From Dinochytrium kinnereticum (taxonomy: Eukaryota > Chytridiomycota > Chytridiomycetes > Chytridiales > Chytridiaceae): a DNA stretch of 20,514 bases. The notes beneath the pieces were generated by a model. That model searched no databases. It was not told where the DNA came from and saw only the letters and a list, made by a program, of their open reading frames with translations. Position 1 is the first letter of the stretch. Each line of letters begins with the position of its first letter. Location: NCBI GenBank assembly GCA_027604005.1, contig JADGJT010000305.1:7961-28474 (forward strand), in the 5' to 3' direction. Below, piece after piece: positions 19,101 through 20,514 of the stretch. Made by a program: the position numbers and the translations under genes.

Positions 19101-20501
19101 GACCCTGATCAGCTTTACCCGATCGCTGACGCAGCAATCTCGGTTCATCTCTGCATTGTTCCTCGAGCTGTTTGTTGCGACGTTTGCGGGATTCCTGATG
19201 GGGTTTGCGACTGCCTCTGCGGATGAACCGTTTCATGGAGTCATGAGGGGTCGGTATGCGAGGTTGAGCTCCACACCGAATGAGTGGTTTGTGGGGCTTT
19301 ATGGGATGCTTGTTGGGATTGCTATTGCGCTTGCGGGGGCGCCGGCTGGGGTTAAGGTTTTTGGGGAGGAGAGGGCGGTTTATTGGAGGGAGGTTGCGGC
19401 GGGGCATAATGCTTTTGCTTATTATTTGGTGAGGTTTTTTTCTTGTCCTTGCGTTTTTTTCTCTTCTGGTGTGTGTGTGTGTGTGTGTGTGCTGCGAAGG
19501 GATACGTTTTGTTTGTTTGTTTGTTTTTGTTTTTTTTTTGGTGACTAACGTGCTCTTCCTTCCCCTTTTTTTTTCTCCGTCGATGTTTGCATGCATTTGT
19601 TTCGATGAAACAGGGAAAGACTCTCAGCGTTGTTCCGAGGCTTGCGCTCTCGTCGGCACATTTTACGGCGGTGTATTACCTTCTTGCTCGACCTGTGTTC
19701 CCTGTTGGGGTGCAGTATGCCTTGCTGTTTTTGAACTTTTTTGGGATTTAGTGAGTTGTTGATGATGCCCTTTTTTTTTTTTTTTTTTGTTGGATTGTTA
19801 TGGGGGGGAGGGGATGGCCTTTTTGTTTGGTTTTTGTTCACCTTTACCTGCCCCCACTTTTCTGATCCAAGAAGCTAACCCTTTCCCCACCCCGCTTTAC
19901 TTTTTCTTTTTTTTTTGTGTAAAAGCGGCGTTGCTGTCATTGTCTCGATGCTGGTCAGGAGGGAGAATGCGTCGCTTCTTGCGGTCATTATTGGGTTGTT
20001 TAGTTCTGTTTTTTGTGGGTTTGGGCCTAGCCTTCGGGAGGCGACTGAGAAGGGGTACGTGTTTGCTTATAATGTTGGGACGAATCGGTGGGCTGCGGAG
20101 GTTCAGTGTGAGTTGGATGGTTTTTTTTTTTCTTTTTTTTGGTTTTGGTTGGTTTGTCGTTTTCAATCAACACCTTTCTGGTTCTGTGAGAACGAAAGGG
20201 CGTTTTTTTTTTTTTTTGTTGTGTTTTTGTTTTTCTTTCTTTCTTTCTTCTCTCTTTTCTTTCTTCAGCTGCTGACAAAACTTGTTGGTTTGGGTGTTGT
20301 TTTTTTTTTTTCGTGCTTGCAGACACGTTATCCTTGGAACGCTACAACGACATCTATGACATTGATCTCTCGGCCTCCATCTTTGGGTACCAGCGGGGCT
20401 TCACTGTCAGGAATCTGCTTGTTATGGCTGCTGTTGGGGTTGCGTATCGTGTTGTTGGGTTCTTGTTGATGGTGTTGTTGAATAGGGATAAGCAGCGGTG
20501 A
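16113..20501 (+). CDS. ABCG-type half-transporter with Cys-rich N-terminal domain, ten exons
   Basis: An ATP-driven membrane exporter of the ABCG (White) subfamily; the substrate is unknown. Exons are 16113-16278, 16390-16604, 16861-16934, 17067-17665, 17844-18090, 18243-18343, 18539-19428, 19614-19750, 19926-20107 and 20323-20501. All ten join in frame to 929 codons. A Cys-rich domain (about residues 70-178; [23 protein letters not shown]) precedes a membrane segment at about 183-203. The ATPase has Walker A GPSGAGKTT (346-354), signature VSGGQRKR (451-458), Walker [14 protein letters not shown] (470-482) and H-loop His508. An acidic and Ser/Pro/Thr-rich linker follows, then six membrane segments from about 670, ending LLNRDKQR. 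The layout resembles plant ABCG24/28-type and fungal Adp1-like proteins. The ATG has A at -3, but no signal peptide is seen ahead of the Cys-rich domain. The catalytic motifs look intact. Confidence 0.93.
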
Positions 20502-20514
20502 TTCTTTTTTTTTC

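Overview
The window is nuclear DNA of a eukaryote, most likely an early-diverging zoosporic (chytrid-type) fungus. That placement is an inference from three things seen here: many short spliceosomal introns with GTGAGT/GTAAG-type donors, a PacC/Rim101-type zinc-finger protein (a fungal family), and a class C (GABA-B-like) receptor, a class known to be common in zoosporic fungi. No bacterial, plasmid or viral gene was recognised.

Layout. Four minus-strand genes lie head to tail in the left half. (1) 382-4514: a class C GPCR in about 15 exons, with signal peptide, periplasmic-binding-protein-like ectodomain, seven membrane segments and a C-terminal coiled coil. (2) 5387-6326: a three-exon HIT-family nucleotide-binding protein with an unusual N-terminal membrane segment. 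(3) 7025-9200: a six-exon DUF885 protein (putative metallohydrolase with HE-x2-PGHH). (4) 9907-11374: a PacC/Rim101-like triple zinc-finger protein with a low-complexity, tandemly duplicated C-terminus. Intergenic gaps of 0.7-0.9 kb hold only short, unconvincing ORFs.

About 4.7 kb (11375-16112) follows with no gene I can support. It carries a large tandem duplication (units of 307 and 334 bp plus a partial third copy), a 30-bp direct repeat, homopolymer and microsatellite tracts, and weak minus-strand open stretches. An AT-rich microsatellite cluster and a CT-rich block lead into the one plus-strand gene. (5) 16113-20501: a complete ten-exon ABCG half-transporter of 929 codons with a Cys-rich N-terminal domain.

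The exon joins come from reading frames, splice consensus and family motifs, not from transcripts. All joins in the HIT, DUF885 and ABCG models keep frame. The GPCR has one unresolved frame change near 2476-2513. The PacC-like gene has two competing acceptors for its last exon. The genes do not form an obvious shared pathway. Receptor, transporter and pH-type regulator would all fit environmental sensing, but neighbourhood alone is not evidence in a fungal genome.
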